Source of the DNA: DASRAP01 sp035277145
GTDB taxonomy: Bacteria; Gemmatimonadota; Gemmatimonadetes; Gemmatimonadales; Gemmatimonadaceae
Direction: 5' to 3'
Assembly (NCBI GenBank): GCA_035277145.1
Contig: DATELA010000068.1
Coordinates: 1 to 43,185 of the forward strand
DNA: 43,185 bases
In this document: positions 8,110 through 18,189 of the stretch, in pieces
How the letters are laid out: every line of letters starts with the position of its first letter
How positions within the stretch are numbered: the first letter of the stretch is position 1
The notes under the pieces: model-generated
Told to the model about the DNA's origin: nothing
Databases searched by the model: none
The model's input: the letters and a program-made list of their open reading frames with translations, nothing else
Translations under genes and position numbers: made by a program

Positions 8110-10356
8110 TTATCGCTGAATCGTCATCCGTGTCTTGGTCGCCGCTTTCTTTCCGCTGACGGCGTCGGTGACTTCGATGGACACTGCGTAGGTGCCACCC
8201 GGCGTATCTGCCAAGCCGATGCTGATTTGATCGGCGAACGCGGCGGAGTAGGGAACTCGCCGGTTGAACGTCACCACGTATCGGTCGTCGCGCACGTCGA
8301 TTTGCGCCGCGCCGGCGAGAGCCCCGAGCACGCGCGCTGCGATGCGACCGCCAGCTGACCTCTCGCGGACGATGCTGAGACTGACCGAATACCGCGCCGA
8401 GCCGCTGTCCTGCGCGAAGTCGTAGTTCTCCCACACGACCGTCAGTTCGCCGCCCTTCGCAATTGCGCCGACGAGCGGCGTCGCGCCTGCTGCCGGCCAA
8501 CGCGCGCCCGGCGCCGTTTGTTGTGCGACGCTCGTCGCGAGCAGCAGGTCGCTGACGCCGAAGCCCGCTCGCGTGAATCCCGATTTCGCATCTGCGTCCG
8601 CGAGAATGGTCGCGGTAGTGCGCCCTGCGCGCGCCGATGTCGGCGATGCCGCCTCGATGCGATACGCGTACGCACCCGGCGCGACGCGGCGGGTCCATGT
8701 GCGCATCGCGCTTGTCGTCACGCGCGCTGTGTCGTAGTACGCCACACTCGCGTTGCCCGTCAGCAACCAGAACGACGTCAGCACCGGTCCGCTCGTGATC
8801 GCCGACGCGAGAATGCTGTCGACCGCAGGCACTGCCGCGACGAGCACGTCGATTGAATCGCGTCCACCGCGAAACCGCGCAACCTGAACCGGCATCGAAT
8901 CAACGGTGCCGGCCGAAAGGTTGTCCCAGCGCACCGGCATCGACGTCTTGATCGCCGCGACCATCGCACGATCATCCACCGCGGTGTGCGCCGTGGCAAA
9001 CATCGGCATGCCCGAGAAAGCGAACAACAATCCAGATCGGTATATCCAGAACGTCACTACGTCGTTTGCGTCTTCCTGCGCATTCGGCCCGATCGATACC
9101 ACGAGATCGGGCGGCCCATAGCGCACGTGCACGTCTCCGCGATCAGAATCGACGCCGCGCACGCCGAGTTCCTCGACCGTCCACCGCAGCTCCGCGTACG
9201 TCACGCGCGCGAAATACTCGACACGCGACTCATTACCCGCGCGAGACCAGAGTGGGTCGGAGAACGTCCAGTAGAATCGCTTGCGTGCCGCTTGCTCGGC
9301 CTCTGTTCCGCGCGTCGCGAGCAGCGAGTCACTCGGTCGCAACACACGTTCGAGCCGGTCGATGCGCGCGCGTTCGCGTGATGGCAGGTATGACATGGCG
9401 CTGTCGTACGCCGCCGCGGCGCCGTCGTCGCTGAGCCGGTGCAGCGCGAGACCGAGTGACATCCATGCGAGACCGTCCCACGGTGCCTTTGTGAGATGTG
9501 CGCGCGCAAACGCGCGGAGTTCCGTCCATCGCGATCGCTCGACCAGCACCATCGCAACGGATCGGAACGCGCGAGCATTGGCGGGCTCCGCGGCGTACGC
9601 TTCGCGAAAAAGCTCTTCGGCTTTTGCGTACGGTGCACCGCCGGCAACGTCTGCCGGTAACGGCTGCGTGTTGTTGCGAATGAGTTCTTCGACGTCGCGC
9701 ATGCTGCCAAGCGGATTCACACCGGCGGCAGCACCGCCCGCGTCGGCGTCGACGTCCTGCAGCCCGGACGACGCGCGCGCGGGTTGCATCGCCATGTTCA
9801 TCGACCGGCCGATGTCGATCGGCGTCGTGAGCACGCGCCGATTGGCGCGCGTGTCATAGCGCCGCCATTCGACGCGACCGAGTTCGATTGCCGCCTCGGC
9901 GTGCGCCGCACCATTCGTGTCTTTGCGCGCAACAGTCAGTGCTGCATCGAAAAACCCGCTGGCGGCGTGGCGCGTGATCGCAACGCTCGACGTCAGCAGG
10001 AGGCGCCCCACAGCGATTCGGTACATCGGGTTGCTCGGTGCCGCCTGCGCGGCGCGCCGCAACGCGACGTCCGCGCGCGACGCCAGCGTGGTCTGGTCGA
10101 GTCCGCGCGGCGCATTCGCCGCGCGTGCGCGGTCCGACAACGCCCACGCGATCATGCCGAGGCGGTACCACGCTGCCGCATCGCGATCGTTGCTGCGCAC
10201 CTGCGCCTCGAGCGTGCGCAGCACGGCGAGCGATTCAGCAACCGCTCCAGGCGACAACGTATCGGCACCGCGCGGGCCCTGTGCAAGAACGCGCGGCGCG
10301 TACGCGAACATCACCGCGCACGCATAGCCAGCGAATAAGCGCCGCGTCGCGCGCAC
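8110..10356 (-). CDS. Secreted TPR/GWxTD-type protein, paralog 1 of 6
   Basis: Function is unknown. The 748-residue protein starts at GTG 10356 and has a signal peptide (hydrophobic ~7-22, likely cut after RVLA before QGPRG), so it should be exported. Residues ~35-170 and ~235-335 are helical, TPR-like (AWYRLGMIAWAL; AEELFREAY). A GWxTD-type segment follows: DPLWSRAGNESRVE (~370-385), then RGVDSDRGDVHVRYGPPD (~400), where the family's Trp is Val. The C-terminal third is beta-rich with MPVRWDNL, DSMPVQVARFR, WENYDF (~643) and RSAGGRIAARVLG. It has the longest middle linker of the six, with an Ala/Gly-rich stretch near 205-220. It groups with paralogs 2 and 3 by the shared TQ.LP...G linker. It ends 26 bases before tgt. 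Confidence 0.85.
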   Translation of the reverse strand: MRATRRLFAGYACAVMFAYAPRVLAQGPRGADTLSPGAVAESLAVLRTLEAQVRSNDRDAAAWYRLGMIAWALSDRARAANAPRGLDQTTLASRADVALRRAAQAAPSNPMYRIAVGRLLLTSSVAITRHAASGFFDAALTVARKDTNGAAHAEAAIELGRVEWRRYDTRANRRVLTTPIDIGRSMNMAMQPARASSGLQDVDADAGGAAAGVNPLGSMRDVEELIRNNTQPLPADVAGGAPYAKAEELFREAYAAEPANARAFRSVAMVLVERSRWTELRAFARAHLTKAPWDGLAWMSLGLALHRLSDDGAAAAYDSAMSYLPSRERARIDRLERVLRPSDSLLATRGTEAEQAARKRFYWTFSDPLWSRAGNESRVEYFARVTYAELRWTVEELGVRGVDSDRGDVHVRYGPPDLVVSIGPNAQEDANDVVTFWIYRSGLLFAFSGMPMFATAHTAVDDRAMVAAIKTSMPVRWDNLSAGTVDSMPVQVARFRGGRDSIDVLVAAVPAVDSILASAITSGPVLTSFWLLTGNASVAYYDTARVTTSAMRTWTRRVAPGAYAYRIEAASPTSARAGRTTATILADADAKSGFTRAGFGVSDLLLATSVAQQTAPGARWPAAGATPLVGAIAKGGELTVVWENYDFAQDSGSARYSVSLSIVRERSAGGRIAARVLGALAGAAQIDVRDDRYVVTFNRRVPYSAAFADQISIGLADTPGGTYAVSIEVTDAVSGKKAATKTRMTIQR

Positions 10357-10364
10357 CGGTCGGC

Positions 10365-12575
10365 TCAGTTGCGAATAAGGAACCGAGCGGTGCGCGTCGC
10401 TTTCTGCCCGGTGACTTTGTCGGTTACTTCGAGCGTGAGCAGATACGTTCCGAGCGGCGTGTCGCCCAGCGATAGCGAGACGTAATCGACGAACGCGGCT
10501 GCGTGCGGCACGCTGCGGTCGAAACTTGCGGTGATCTTGTCGGTGTTGCTGCGATCGATGCGCGCCACGCTCGCGAGTGCGCCGAGAATGTTCGCTGCGA
10601 TCTGGCCGGCCGCGGACCGTTCACGAGCAAGCGTGACCGTTACGTCGTACTGCGCCGTGCCGCCGCGCTCGCCGAAATCGTAGTTCTCCCACACGAGCGA
10701 GAACTGCCCGCTGCGCGAGATAGCGCCCGCCGTCGGCGTCATGTCGAGTCCGTTCCACCGGCGCCCGCCGCCATTGCGCGCCTCTGCGCTCGTCGCGAGC
10801 AGCAAATCGCTGACGCCAAATCCCGTTCCGGTGACGCCCGATTGCGCGCTCAACGAGCCGTCGATCGTCGACATTGACCGGCCCGCGCGCAAACTCCCTT
10901 GTGTGCTCGCTTCAGTACGGAAGATGTATCCCGCTGCCGGTACGCGACGCGTCCAACCCACAGAACCTTTCGGCGACAGCAGAGCGGAATCGTGTACCAT
11001 CACGCCGGCCGCAAACGTCAGCAGCCACACGTGACTGTTGAGATCGCCCACATCGGACGAACGCTGAATGGAGTCGACGGGTGCTTGCGCGGTGAAATAG
11101 AGATCCACCGAATCCTTCGTCGCGCGGAATCGCGCGAATTGCGTCGGCATCGAATCCACCTTGATGTCGGCGAGATTGTCCCAGCGTACCGGTGCCTCGC
11201 GCGTGAAGCGATAAACAATGTCGATGTCGCCCGGTGGTGTGAATGCCGTGCCAAACCCGGCAGCGCCGCGAAACTCGAACACTTTGCTGGTCGGGTACAC
11301 CCAGATCCATGACACTTCGGCGTTCAGTGCGGACGGATCCGGGCCCACAACCGCTGTGACCGCGGGCGGTCCGTAGCGGACGAAAATGTTACCGCGATCG
11401 GTGTCGGCACCGCGAATTCCCACCTCATCGACCGACCACCGCAATTCAGCGTACGCAAGGCGCGCGAGGAATTCCGTGCGCGCTTCGTTTCCGGTGCGAG
11501 ACCAGACCGGATCAGCGAATGCCCAGAAAAATCGCTGCAACACGGTGCGCTCGGCCGGCGTTCCGCGAACGATGCGCGACGTGTCACCCGGGGCGAGCAC
11601 ACGAAGAATGTTGTCGAGCCGAATGTTTTCAGCGTTGCCGAGGTAAGCGCGCGCACTATCGAAGGCGGCCGTCGCGGCTGCGCTGCGGCCGCTGCGATGC
11701 GACGCGAGGCCAAGCGACATCCACGCCCACGCGTCCCACGGCGAAATGCGAACATGCCCTTGCGCGAGCGCCTCCAGCTCCTGCCACTGTTCGCGATCGA
11801 TGAGATGCATCGCGAGCGAGCGGAACGTCCGTAACGACTGCGGCGCGGCGCCGTATGCTTCGCGGAACAGGTCACCCGCCTTCTTGAAATCCGATTCACC
11901 GCTGACGTTCGGCGGCAGCGCTTGCGTGTTGGTTTCCAGCGCCGAACGCACCGCTTTCATGTCGAATACGAGCTTCGTCTCCGTGGTCGGCGTCAGCGTT
12001 GTCGGTACCATCGCGTCGTGAATGGCGCCCATCGCGCCACCCGGCGCGAGTTCAATGCGACGATTTGCTAACGCTTCGTACTTTCGCCAATGCGCTCGAC
12101 CGAGTTCCACCGCGGCTTCGGCGATCGCTGCGGAGTCGGTGCCTTTTCGCGCCGCGGCGACTGCCTGCTCGAAAAACCCTCCTGCCGACGCGCGCGTCAC
12201 CGCCATCTTCGACGACAACAGAAATCGTCCGACGACGATGTTGTAGTACGGCTTGGTGGGTGCGAGTTGTGCCGCGATGCGCAGCGACGTATCCGCCTGC
12301 CGTCCGAGGCGCGTTGGATCGAGTCCGCGCGGAGCGTTCGGAGCGTTGGCGCGTTCGGCGAGGGCCCACGCGATCATACCAAGCCGGTGCCACGCATCCG
12401 CGTCCTTCGCGTTGGTGCGGATGTGTTGTTCGAGCTGACGGAGCGCCGCTTGCGAATCCGCGACGGCCTTCGGATCAAGTCTGGACGCGCCGGCGGGCGC
12501 TTGCGCCGCGACGGATGATGTCACCAGCAACACAGCAGATACAAAAACGCACAGGCGGCGTGCAAACGCGCGCAT
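10365..12575 (-). CDS. Secreted TPR/GWxTD-type protein, paralog 2 of 6
   Basis: Function is unknown. It has 736 residues, starts at ATG 12575, and its signal peptide ends near SSVAAQ (~residue 25). The TPR-like N-terminal half has AWHRLGMIAWALAERA and FREAYGAAPQSLR. The core reads DPVWSRTGNEAR and then RGADTDRGNIFVRYGPPA; the last position is Ala where four of the paralogs have Asp (GPPD). APVRWDNL, DSMPTQFARFR, WENYDFGERGG (~630) and SAAGQIAANILG mark the C-terminal beta region. It is separated from queA upstream by 80 bases, the longest gap inside the array, and from paralog 1 by 8 bases. It belongs to the same sub-group as paralogs 1 and 3. Confidence 0.85.
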   Translation of the reverse strand: MRAFARRLCVFVSAVLLVTSSVAAQAPAGASRLDPKAVADSQAALRQLEQHIRTNAKDADAWHRLGMIAWALAERANAPNAPRGLDPTRLGRQADTSLRIAAQLAPTKPYYNIVVGRFLLSSKMAVTRASAGGFFEQAVAAARKGTDSAAIAEAAVELGRAHWRKYEALANRRIELAPGGAMGAIHDAMVPTTLTPTTETKLVFDMKAVRSALETNTQALPPNVSGESDFKKAGDLFREAYGAAPQSLRTFRSLAMHLIDREQWQELEALAQGHVRISPWDAWAWMSLGLASHRSGRSAAATAAFDSARAYLGNAENIRLDNILRVLAPGDTSRIVRGTPAERTVLQRFFWAFADPVWSRTGNEARTEFLARLAYAELRWSVDEVGIRGADTDRGNIFVRYGPPAVTAVVGPDPSALNAEVSWIWVYPTSKVFEFRGAAGFGTAFTPPGDIDIVYRFTREAPVRWDNLADIKVDSMPTQFARFRATKDSVDLYFTAQAPVDSIQRSSDVGDLNSHVWLLTFAAGVMVHDSALLSPKGSVGWTRRVPAAGYIFRTEASTQGSLRAGRSMSTIDGSLSAQSGVTGTGFGVSDLLLATSAEARNGGGRRWNGLDMTPTAGAISRSGQFSLVWENYDFGERGGTAQYDVTVTLARERSAAGQIAANILGALASVARIDRSNTDKITASFDRSVPHAAAFVDYVSLSLGDTPLGTYLLTLEVTDKVTGQKATRTARFLIRN

Positions 12576-12655
12576 CAGAAGCTCGTTCGTTCAGGTGGGA
12601 TGGGAACGTGGGGCGCCAGGTAGTTAGTACGCCTGGAGGGGGTGATTCGTTACCC

Positions 12656-13702
12656 TCACACGACGCACATCGCGTCGCCGTAGGAATAGAATCGGTAACC
12701 CTCGGCGATTGCTACAGTGTAGGCGTGCATGGTCAGGTCGTAGCCCGCGAACGCGGCCACGAGCATAAGGAGCGTCGAGCGCGGCAGATGGAAGTTGGTG
12801 ACGAGGCGTTGCGCGCTGCGCACCGCGTACGGCGGCCGGATGAACAACGACGTGCTCGCCCGCCGCGCGGCGAACCGTCCCGCGTCGTCAACGACGCTCT
12901 CGAGCACCCGCAAGGCCGTCGTGCCGACAGCCCACACGTCGTGGGCGCTCTCGCGCGTTTCGTTGAGCGCGTTCGCCGTTGCAGGGCTCAGGTCATACGA
13001 CTCGGAATGCATGACGTGCTCGGCCGGATCGTCGTGCTCAACCGGCTTGAACGTTCCAGCGCCGACGTGCAACACGACATCGGCGCGCCGCACGCCCTTC
13101 GACCGTAGCGCGTCGAGCATCGCCGTCGTGAAGTGCAACCCCGCCGTGGGCGCGGCGACCGAACCCGGCTCGCGCGCGTACACCGTCTGGTAGCGTTCAG
13201 CGTCGGCGGCAGTATCCGCACGCCGCATGTACGGCGGTAGCGGAGTGTGGCCGTACGTTTCCAGCAATTCTTCGTGCGAAAGTCCGGACTCGAACCGAAC
13301 CTGCCGCGCGCCGTCGTCCGACGTGCGATCGCCAACAATGGCGTCCGCGTTCGGGCCGAGGCGAATGCGTGCACCGGACTTTACCCGCGCACTCGGTTTG
13401 ATCAGCGCGTCCCACGATCCATCGTCGTGCGACGACAGCAAGAACACCTCGGCCTTGCCGCCGCCGCTGCGCGTGCCGATCAGTCGCGCGCGGATGACAC
13501 GCGATGTGTTCAACACCACCGCATCTCCTGCGGGAATCAGAGCGACGAGATCGCGAAAGCGTGCGTGCGTGAGCGATCCGCTCGTGCGATCAACAACGAG
13601 CAACCGGCTTTCGTCGCGATGTTCGGACGGCTGCTGCGCGATGCGGTCGGATGGGAGCGTGTATTCGTAGTCGGCCGTGCGCGCGCCGGCGCGCGACATC
13701 AT
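12656..13702 (-). CDS. queA: S-adenosylmethionine:tRNA ribosyltransferase-isomerase
   Basis: QueA builds epoxyqueuosine on preQ1-modified tRNA, using S-adenosylmethionine as ribosyl donor. The 348-residue protein has YTLPSDRIAQQP, SRLLVVDRTSG, DAVVLNTSRVIRARL, the PLPPYMRR loop, ERYQTVYA, APTAGLHFT, VLHVGAGTFKPV and RLVTNFHLPRSTLLMLV, in family order. ATG 13702 and ATG 13699 are consecutive in-frame starts. It begins 4 bases after the paralog 3 stop. Its usual neighbours ruvB and tgt are both present, but they are displaced by four and two GWxTD-type genes. Confidence 0.96.
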   Translation of the reverse strand: MMSRAGARTADYEYTLPSDRIAQQPSEHRDESRLLVVDRTSGSLTHARFRDLVALIPAGDAVVLNTSRVIRARLIGTRSGGGKAEVFLLSSHDDGSWDALIKPSARVKSGARIRLGPNADAIVGDRTSDDGARQVRFESGLSHEELLETYGHTPLPPYMRRADTAADAERYQTVYAREPGSVAAPTAGLHFTTAMLDALRSKGVRRADVVLHVGAGTFKPVEHDDPAEHVMHSESYDLSPATANALNETRESAHDVWAVGTTALRVLESVVDDAGRFAARRASTSLFIRPPYAVRSAQRLVTNFHLPRSTLLMLVAAFAGYDLTMHAYTVAIAEGYRFYSYGDAMCVV

Positions 13703-13706
13703 GCGG

Positions 13707-15911
13707 TCACCGGATAACGAATGACGTCGTCCGTGAGGTCGTTCTGCCGGAAACGAGATCCGTAATCTCGAGTGTGGCGCGGTAACGGCCGGCCGGCGTG
13801 CCGGCGAGTTCCATCGTCACGAAGTCCGCCATTGCCGCCGCGTGCGCCACCGTGCGGTCGAACCGGACAACGACGCGATCGTCCGATTGATCAATGCCGA
13901 GTGCGCCGCTGACACGGCTCACGACTCGCGCTGCAACACGGCCGGCTGCCGAGCGTTCGCGTTGGATCGCGATAGCGATGCGGTACTCCGAACTCGTACC
14001 GCGCGGCGTGAAGTCGTAGTTCTCCCAGAGGAACGTGACGGTGCCGCCGAGCGGAATGGTCCCGGCACTCGGCGTAATGCGATAGTCGGTCCAGCGTCGC
14101 GTTGGTGACGATCCGCGCTGATCGGCGTTCGACGCGATCATGACATCGCTGATCCCGAATCCGCGCAACGCAAATCCTGTTGCAGCGTCGTTGTCAGCGA
14201 CAACAGCGGCTGTCGCGCGAGCAGCAATCGTCGCGCTCTCCGCCGATGCTTCGACGCGATACACGTATGTGCCCGGTGCGACGCGGCGCGTCCACGACGG
14301 TGTCATTGGTTGCGACAATCGCGCTGTGTCGTGGTGGATCGCAACCGAACCGCCCGTGAGCAGCCAGTAGTCGGCGCGCGGCGTGGAACGCAGCGACATC
14401 GACGATCGAATGCGTGCGACGTCCGGCGTGACCGCAACGAAGAGGTCTACCGAGTCGGTGCCTGCGCGGAACCGTAACGGCTGCACCGGGAGTGAATCGA
14501 TCGTCATGCGCGTGAGGTTGTCCCACCGCACCGGCTGCGCGTCGCGTACTTCGTCGATGTACACCTCGTCCTCGACGGGAATGCGCGCCGTCGCGAACGT
14601 CGGAGCGCCGGTAAACGTGAAGATGAGTCCCGATTGGTACAGCCAGACGATCGAAACCTTGCCGGCGTCCTCGCCGCTTCCCGAGCCAAACGACGCGACG
14701 ACGTCGGCGGGGCCGTAACGCACGTGAATGTCGCCGCGGTCAGAGTCCGCGCCGCGTACGCCCATCTCCTCGACGGTCCAGCGCAACTCCGCGTACGTCA
14801 CGCGCGCAAGGAACTCCACGCGGCTCTCGTTCCCGTCGCGGGACCACAGCGGGTCCGCAAACATCCAGTACAACCGTCGTGTCGCGAGCTGCGTTGCTGC
14901 GTCGCCGCGCGACGCGATCGTCGTGTCGGCGTCGCGCAGCACGCGCTCCACGCGATCGAGTCGCGCGCGTTCGTCTTTCGTCATGTAAGACATGGCGCTG
15001 TCGTACGCAGCAGCCGCTGAACGGCTGTCGCCCGCGCGGTGCGTCGCCAGACCCAGCGTCATCCATGCCCATGCATTCCACGGTGCTCGCGCAACCTGCG
15101 CGCGCGCGAGGCTGGTGAGCTCTGTCCAGCGCGATCGAGCCGCCAGGAGCATCGCGAGCTGATGGAATGCGCGGGCATTGCCAGGTAACGCCTCGTATGC
15201 CTCGCGGAACAATGCTTCTGCGCGCTCATAGTCAGGTCCGCCCGCCAAATCGAACGGCAACGTCTGTGTCGTCAGCGCGAGCGCGTCCTCGATTCCTTTG
15301 AGTGACTGCGTCGTCGTCATGCCGCCTTCTTCCGAACCCGACACGACGGCGGCGCGCGACACGGAGCGAATCGCGGCACCAGGCGACGTTTCGATGCGCC
15401 GGTTTTCGCGCGTATCGTAGCGGCGCCAATGCACGCGACCGACTTCAATCGCGGCGTACGCGCGCGCTTCGGCGTTGGTATCGGCGCGCGCCACTGTGAG
15501 CGCGTCTTCGAAAAAACCACCAGCGGCGAACCGCGTGATCGAGACACCGGACATCAGCAAGAAGCGTCCGACCATGAGCCGGTATTCGGCGTTGTGCGCA
15601 TCGATTTGCGCGGCGATGCGCAACGACGTGTCCGCCATGCGTCCGAGCAGCGTCCAGTCGAGTCCGCGGACCGGCGGTTCCGCGCGCGCGCGATCGGCAA
15701 GCGCCCAACCGATCATGCCGCGCTGGAACCACGCGCGAGCGTCGTTCGGTGCTTTCGCAATGATGCTGTCGAGACGCCGTATGACAGCGAGCGACTCGGC
15801 CACAGCGCGCGGCGACAGTGTGTCCGCGCCACGCGGACCCTGTGCGTGAGCCGGTACCACTTGGAGCGCGAGCGTCGCACATGCGAAGACCGCACAACGA
15901 ACACGATGCAT
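13707..15911 (-). CDS. Secreted TPR/GWxTD-type protein, paralog 3 of 6
   Basis: Function is unknown. The ATG at 15911 (734 aa) is preferred over an in-frame TTG at 15920 because it starts a compact signal peptide ending at PAHAQ. The N-terminal repeat reads AWFQRGMIGWALADRA; a second helical block has AEALFREAYEALPGNARAF. The core is DPLWSRDGNESRVE and RGADSDRGDIHVRYGPAD (~390). The C-terminal beta domain contains QPVRWDNL, DSLPVQPLRFR, WENYDF (~630) and RSAAGRVAARVV. The N-terminus QGPRGADTLSP is identical to that of paralog 1, which points to a recent common origin or gene conversion. A 67-base gap separates it from paralog 4 upstream; queA follows 4 bases downstream. Confidence 0.85.
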   Translation of the reverse strand: MHRVRCAVFACATLALQVVPAHAQGPRGADTLSPRAVAESLAVIRRLDSIIAKAPNDARAWFQRGMIGWALADRARAEPPVRGLDWTLLGRMADTSLRIAAQIDAHNAEYRLMVGRFLLMSGVSITRFAAGGFFEDALTVARADTNAEARAYAAIEVGRVHWRRYDTRENRRIETSPGAAIRSVSRAAVVSGSEEGGMTTTQSLKGIEDALALTTQTLPFDLAGGPDYERAEALFREAYEALPGNARAFHQLAMLLAARSRWTELTSLARAQVARAPWNAWAWMTLGLATHRAGDSRSAAAAYDSAMSYMTKDERARLDRVERVLRDADTTIASRGDAATQLATRRLYWMFADPLWSRDGNESRVEFLARVTYAELRWTVEEMGVRGADSDRGDIHVRYGPADVVASFGSGSGEDAGKVSIVWLYQSGLIFTFTGAPTFATARIPVEDEVYIDEVRDAQPVRWDNLTRMTIDSLPVQPLRFRAGTDSVDLFVAVTPDVARIRSSMSLRSTPRADYWLLTGGSVAIHHDTARLSQPMTPSWTRRVAPGTYVYRVEASAESATIAARATAAVVADNDAATGFALRGFGISDVMIASNADQRGSSPTRRWTDYRITPSAGTIPLGGTVTFLWENYDFTPRGTSSEYRIAIAIQRERSAAGRVAARVVSRVSGALGIDQSDDRVVVRFDRTVAHAAAMADFVTMELAGTPAGRYRATLEITDLVSGRTTSRTTSFVIR

Positions 15912-15978
15912 TGCGGTCAATTTGACGGTCGCTGTCGGGAAAGTGTATCGGGTAGTACGTCGCGCGCTGATGACGCGT

Positions 15979-18189
15979 TCAGTCGGCGATGACGAGACGT
16001 GTCGAACGCGTGGTTGTTAAGCCCGTAACGCGGTCCGTCACAGCGACCGTGATCGTGTAGGAGCCCGCCGGCGTCGATCCAAGTCCGATCGCGACGTGAT
16101 CGATGAACGCGGCAGTGTGTGGCGCGGAACGTTCGAACTGCAGTTCGAGCCGGTCGCTTCCAATGTTGCGCCCGATCGCGTTGGCCACATTGCCCAGTAA
16201 ACGCACCGCGATGCGTCCCGGTCTCGTACGTTCACGCTGGAATGTCACCGTGACCGAAAAAAGCGCGTTCCCGTCGCGCGCGCCGAGTTCATAGTTCTCC
16301 CAGAACAGTGCGAGTTCGCCGCCGTGTTTGAGCGGACCGAACAGCGGGTCAGCGTCGTATTCCGTCCAGCGTCGCGCGCTTGCATCTCGCGGCGCGACAC
16401 GCGATGCCAGCACGACGTCGCTCAGTCCAAATCCCGTTGGAGTGACGCGGTCGCTCGTATCGCGACCGATTGCGCCGGCCGATCGCCCGGCGACGAGTGA
16501 CGTGTTCGCGGTGGCTTCGAGTCGGTATCCGTATGCGCCATACGCCATACGCCGTGTGAACGCACGCACGGACGTATCCCCGCCGATCAGCGAGTCGTGC
16601 GCCACACGTCCACCGCGTTCATCCAGCAACCACAACTCCGTGCGTACTGGACCGGCGATATCCGCAGCCCGCGCAATGTCGCGGGACGGAATCCGTCCGA
16701 TCATCCACACATCCATCGCATCGATGGTCGCGCGGAACCGCGCGGCCATCACCGGAATCGAATCGATCCGCATGACGGGAAGGTTGTCCCAGCGAACCGG
16801 CATGGAATCAATGACGGCATGCGCGCGACCAAAGTCGGCGAAGGTTGCCGTTCCGTACGCCGCAGCGCTGTGAAAGCGGAGCGCGAGCCGCGCGTAGTCG
16901 TAGTTCCATGCAACGCCATCGCCACGCAGTACCACGCGATCGGGCGGACCGTAACGCACGTGAATGTTTCCGCGGTCGGTATCGACGCCGCGCTGGATGA
17001 GTTCTTCCACGGTCCACCGCAGCTCGGCAAACGCCACGCGTGCGAGAAACTCCACGCGCGGGTCCAGGTCATCGCGGGCCCAGAGCGGCGCCGCGTCGCG
17101 CCAATACCGCGCGCGCGCCGCCGCTCGGTCTCGCGGCGATAGCGCTGCGTGCGCTGCGCTATCGCCGCGAGACAATACGCGGTCGAGTCGCTCAACGCGC
17201 TCGCGCTCGGGCTCGCTCATCAAACGCACGCCGCTGTCGAACGCCGCGCGCGCATCGCGCGTCGCACCAAGGCGGTACTCGGCGAGTCCCAGCGTCATCC
17301 ATGCCCAGGGATTGCGCGGTGCGATCGCGATCTGGTCAGCGGCGAGATCGACGAGTTCAGTCCAGCGCGCGCGGTCCGCGAGCAACATGGCGAGCTGGTG
17401 GAATGCGCGCGGCAGCGTCGGCATGACATCGTATGCTTCACGCAGGTACTCCGACGCGAGCATGTAATCGCGCTCGCCGGCGAATCCCGCGTCACCCGCG
17501 CGGGCTCGGCGATCGAGCGTTTGTCGCGCGCGGGAAATGGATGGGCGCGTATACGGGCGCGTCTTCGACGCTCGTTCCGGATCGGCGACGCGTTGCAACG
17601 CAGCGGTGTCGCGCGCGAGCCGTTCGGCGAGCAATCGAACCTCGGTAGCGTCGGTGGGTGACGCGCCGCCGTTAGCGACCGCGTCGTACCGGCGCCAATA
17701 CACGCGTCCCACTTCGATCGCGGCCTCTGCGTGCACGAGCGGGTCTTTCGTCGCGCGCGCAATGTCGAGGGCTTCGCCAAACATTCCGTACGACTGCTCA
17801 CGCATCGTGACGAGTCCGGTGCCGAGAAAGAACTGTCCGGTCGTGAGCGCGTATCGCGGATTGCGGGGATCGAGTTGCTTCGCGAGACGGAGCGATGAAT
17901 CCGCCCTGCGTCCGAGCAGTGTCCAGTCGATCCCGTTCACCGGTGGCCCGGCGCGATCGCGGTCGTGCAGCGCCCACGCGATCATGCCGAGCCGGTACCA
18001 CAGCGCCGCGCTGTCGGGGTTTGCGCGCACGGCGCGCTCGAGCTGGCGCATCACCGTGAGCGATTCGGCGACGGCCGTCGCGGAGAGTGTGTCTGCGCCC
18101 GCGGGGCGCTGCGCGCGCAGCGCAGCCGCGCCGCACATCGACGCGGCGACCGCAAAACCCATCATGCGCATGGGTAGTTGGCTATTCAC
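15979..18189 (-). CDS. Secreted TPR/GWxTD-type protein, paralog 4 of 6
   Basis: Function is unknown. It has 736 residues from GTG 18189, which overlaps the paralog 5 stop by 8 bases; ATG 18171, just before MRMMGFAV, is the alternative. The signal peptide ends near AAALRAQ. It has ALWYRLGMIAWALHDRDRA, then a middle region specific to paralogs 4-6 (GERDYMLASEYLREAYDVMP). The core shows LWARDDLDPRVE, so the GNE triplet of the others is lost, and RGVDTDRGNIHVRYGPPD (~403). The C-terminal part has MPVRWDNL, DSIPVMAARFR, WENYELG (~631) and RTRPGRIAVRLLG. It is the most Arg/Asp-rich copy. Confidence 0.84.
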   Translation of the reverse strand: MNSQLPMRMMGFAVAASMCGAAALRAQRPAGADTLSATAVAESLTVMRQLERAVRANPDSAALWYRLGMIAWALHDRDRAGPPVNGIDWTLLGRRADSSLRLAKQLDPRNPRYALTTGQFFLGTGLVTMREQSYGMFGEALDIARATKDPLVHAEAAIEVGRVYWRRYDAVANGGASPTDATEVRLLAERLARDTAALQRVADPERASKTRPYTRPSISRARQTLDRRARAGDAGFAGERDYMLASEYLREAYDVMPTLPRAFHQLAMLLADRARWTELVDLAADQIAIAPRNPWAWMTLGLAEYRLGATRDARAAFDSGVRLMSEPERERVERLDRVLSRGDSAAHAALSPRDRAAARARYWRDAAPLWARDDLDPRVEFLARVAFAELRWTVEELIQRGVDTDRGNIHVRYGPPDRVVLRGDGVAWNYDYARLALRFHSAAAYGTATFADFGRAHAVIDSMPVRWDNLPVMRIDSIPVMAARFRATIDAMDVWMIGRIPSRDIARAADIAGPVRTELWLLDERGGRVAHDSLIGGDTSVRAFTRRMAYGAYGYRLEATANTSLVAGRSAGAIGRDTSDRVTPTGFGLSDVVLASRVAPRDASARRWTEYDADPLFGPLKHGGELALFWENYELGARDGNALFSVTVTFQRERTRPGRIAVRLLGNVANAIGRNIGSDRLELQFERSAPHTAAFIDHVAIGLGSTPAGSYTITVAVTDRVTGLTTTRSTRLVIAD

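Noticed and set aside
11999..13108. 369-codon plus-strand frame across paralog 2 and queA
   Set aside because: It spans the boundary of two real minus-strand genes, is Arg-rich and shows no domain.
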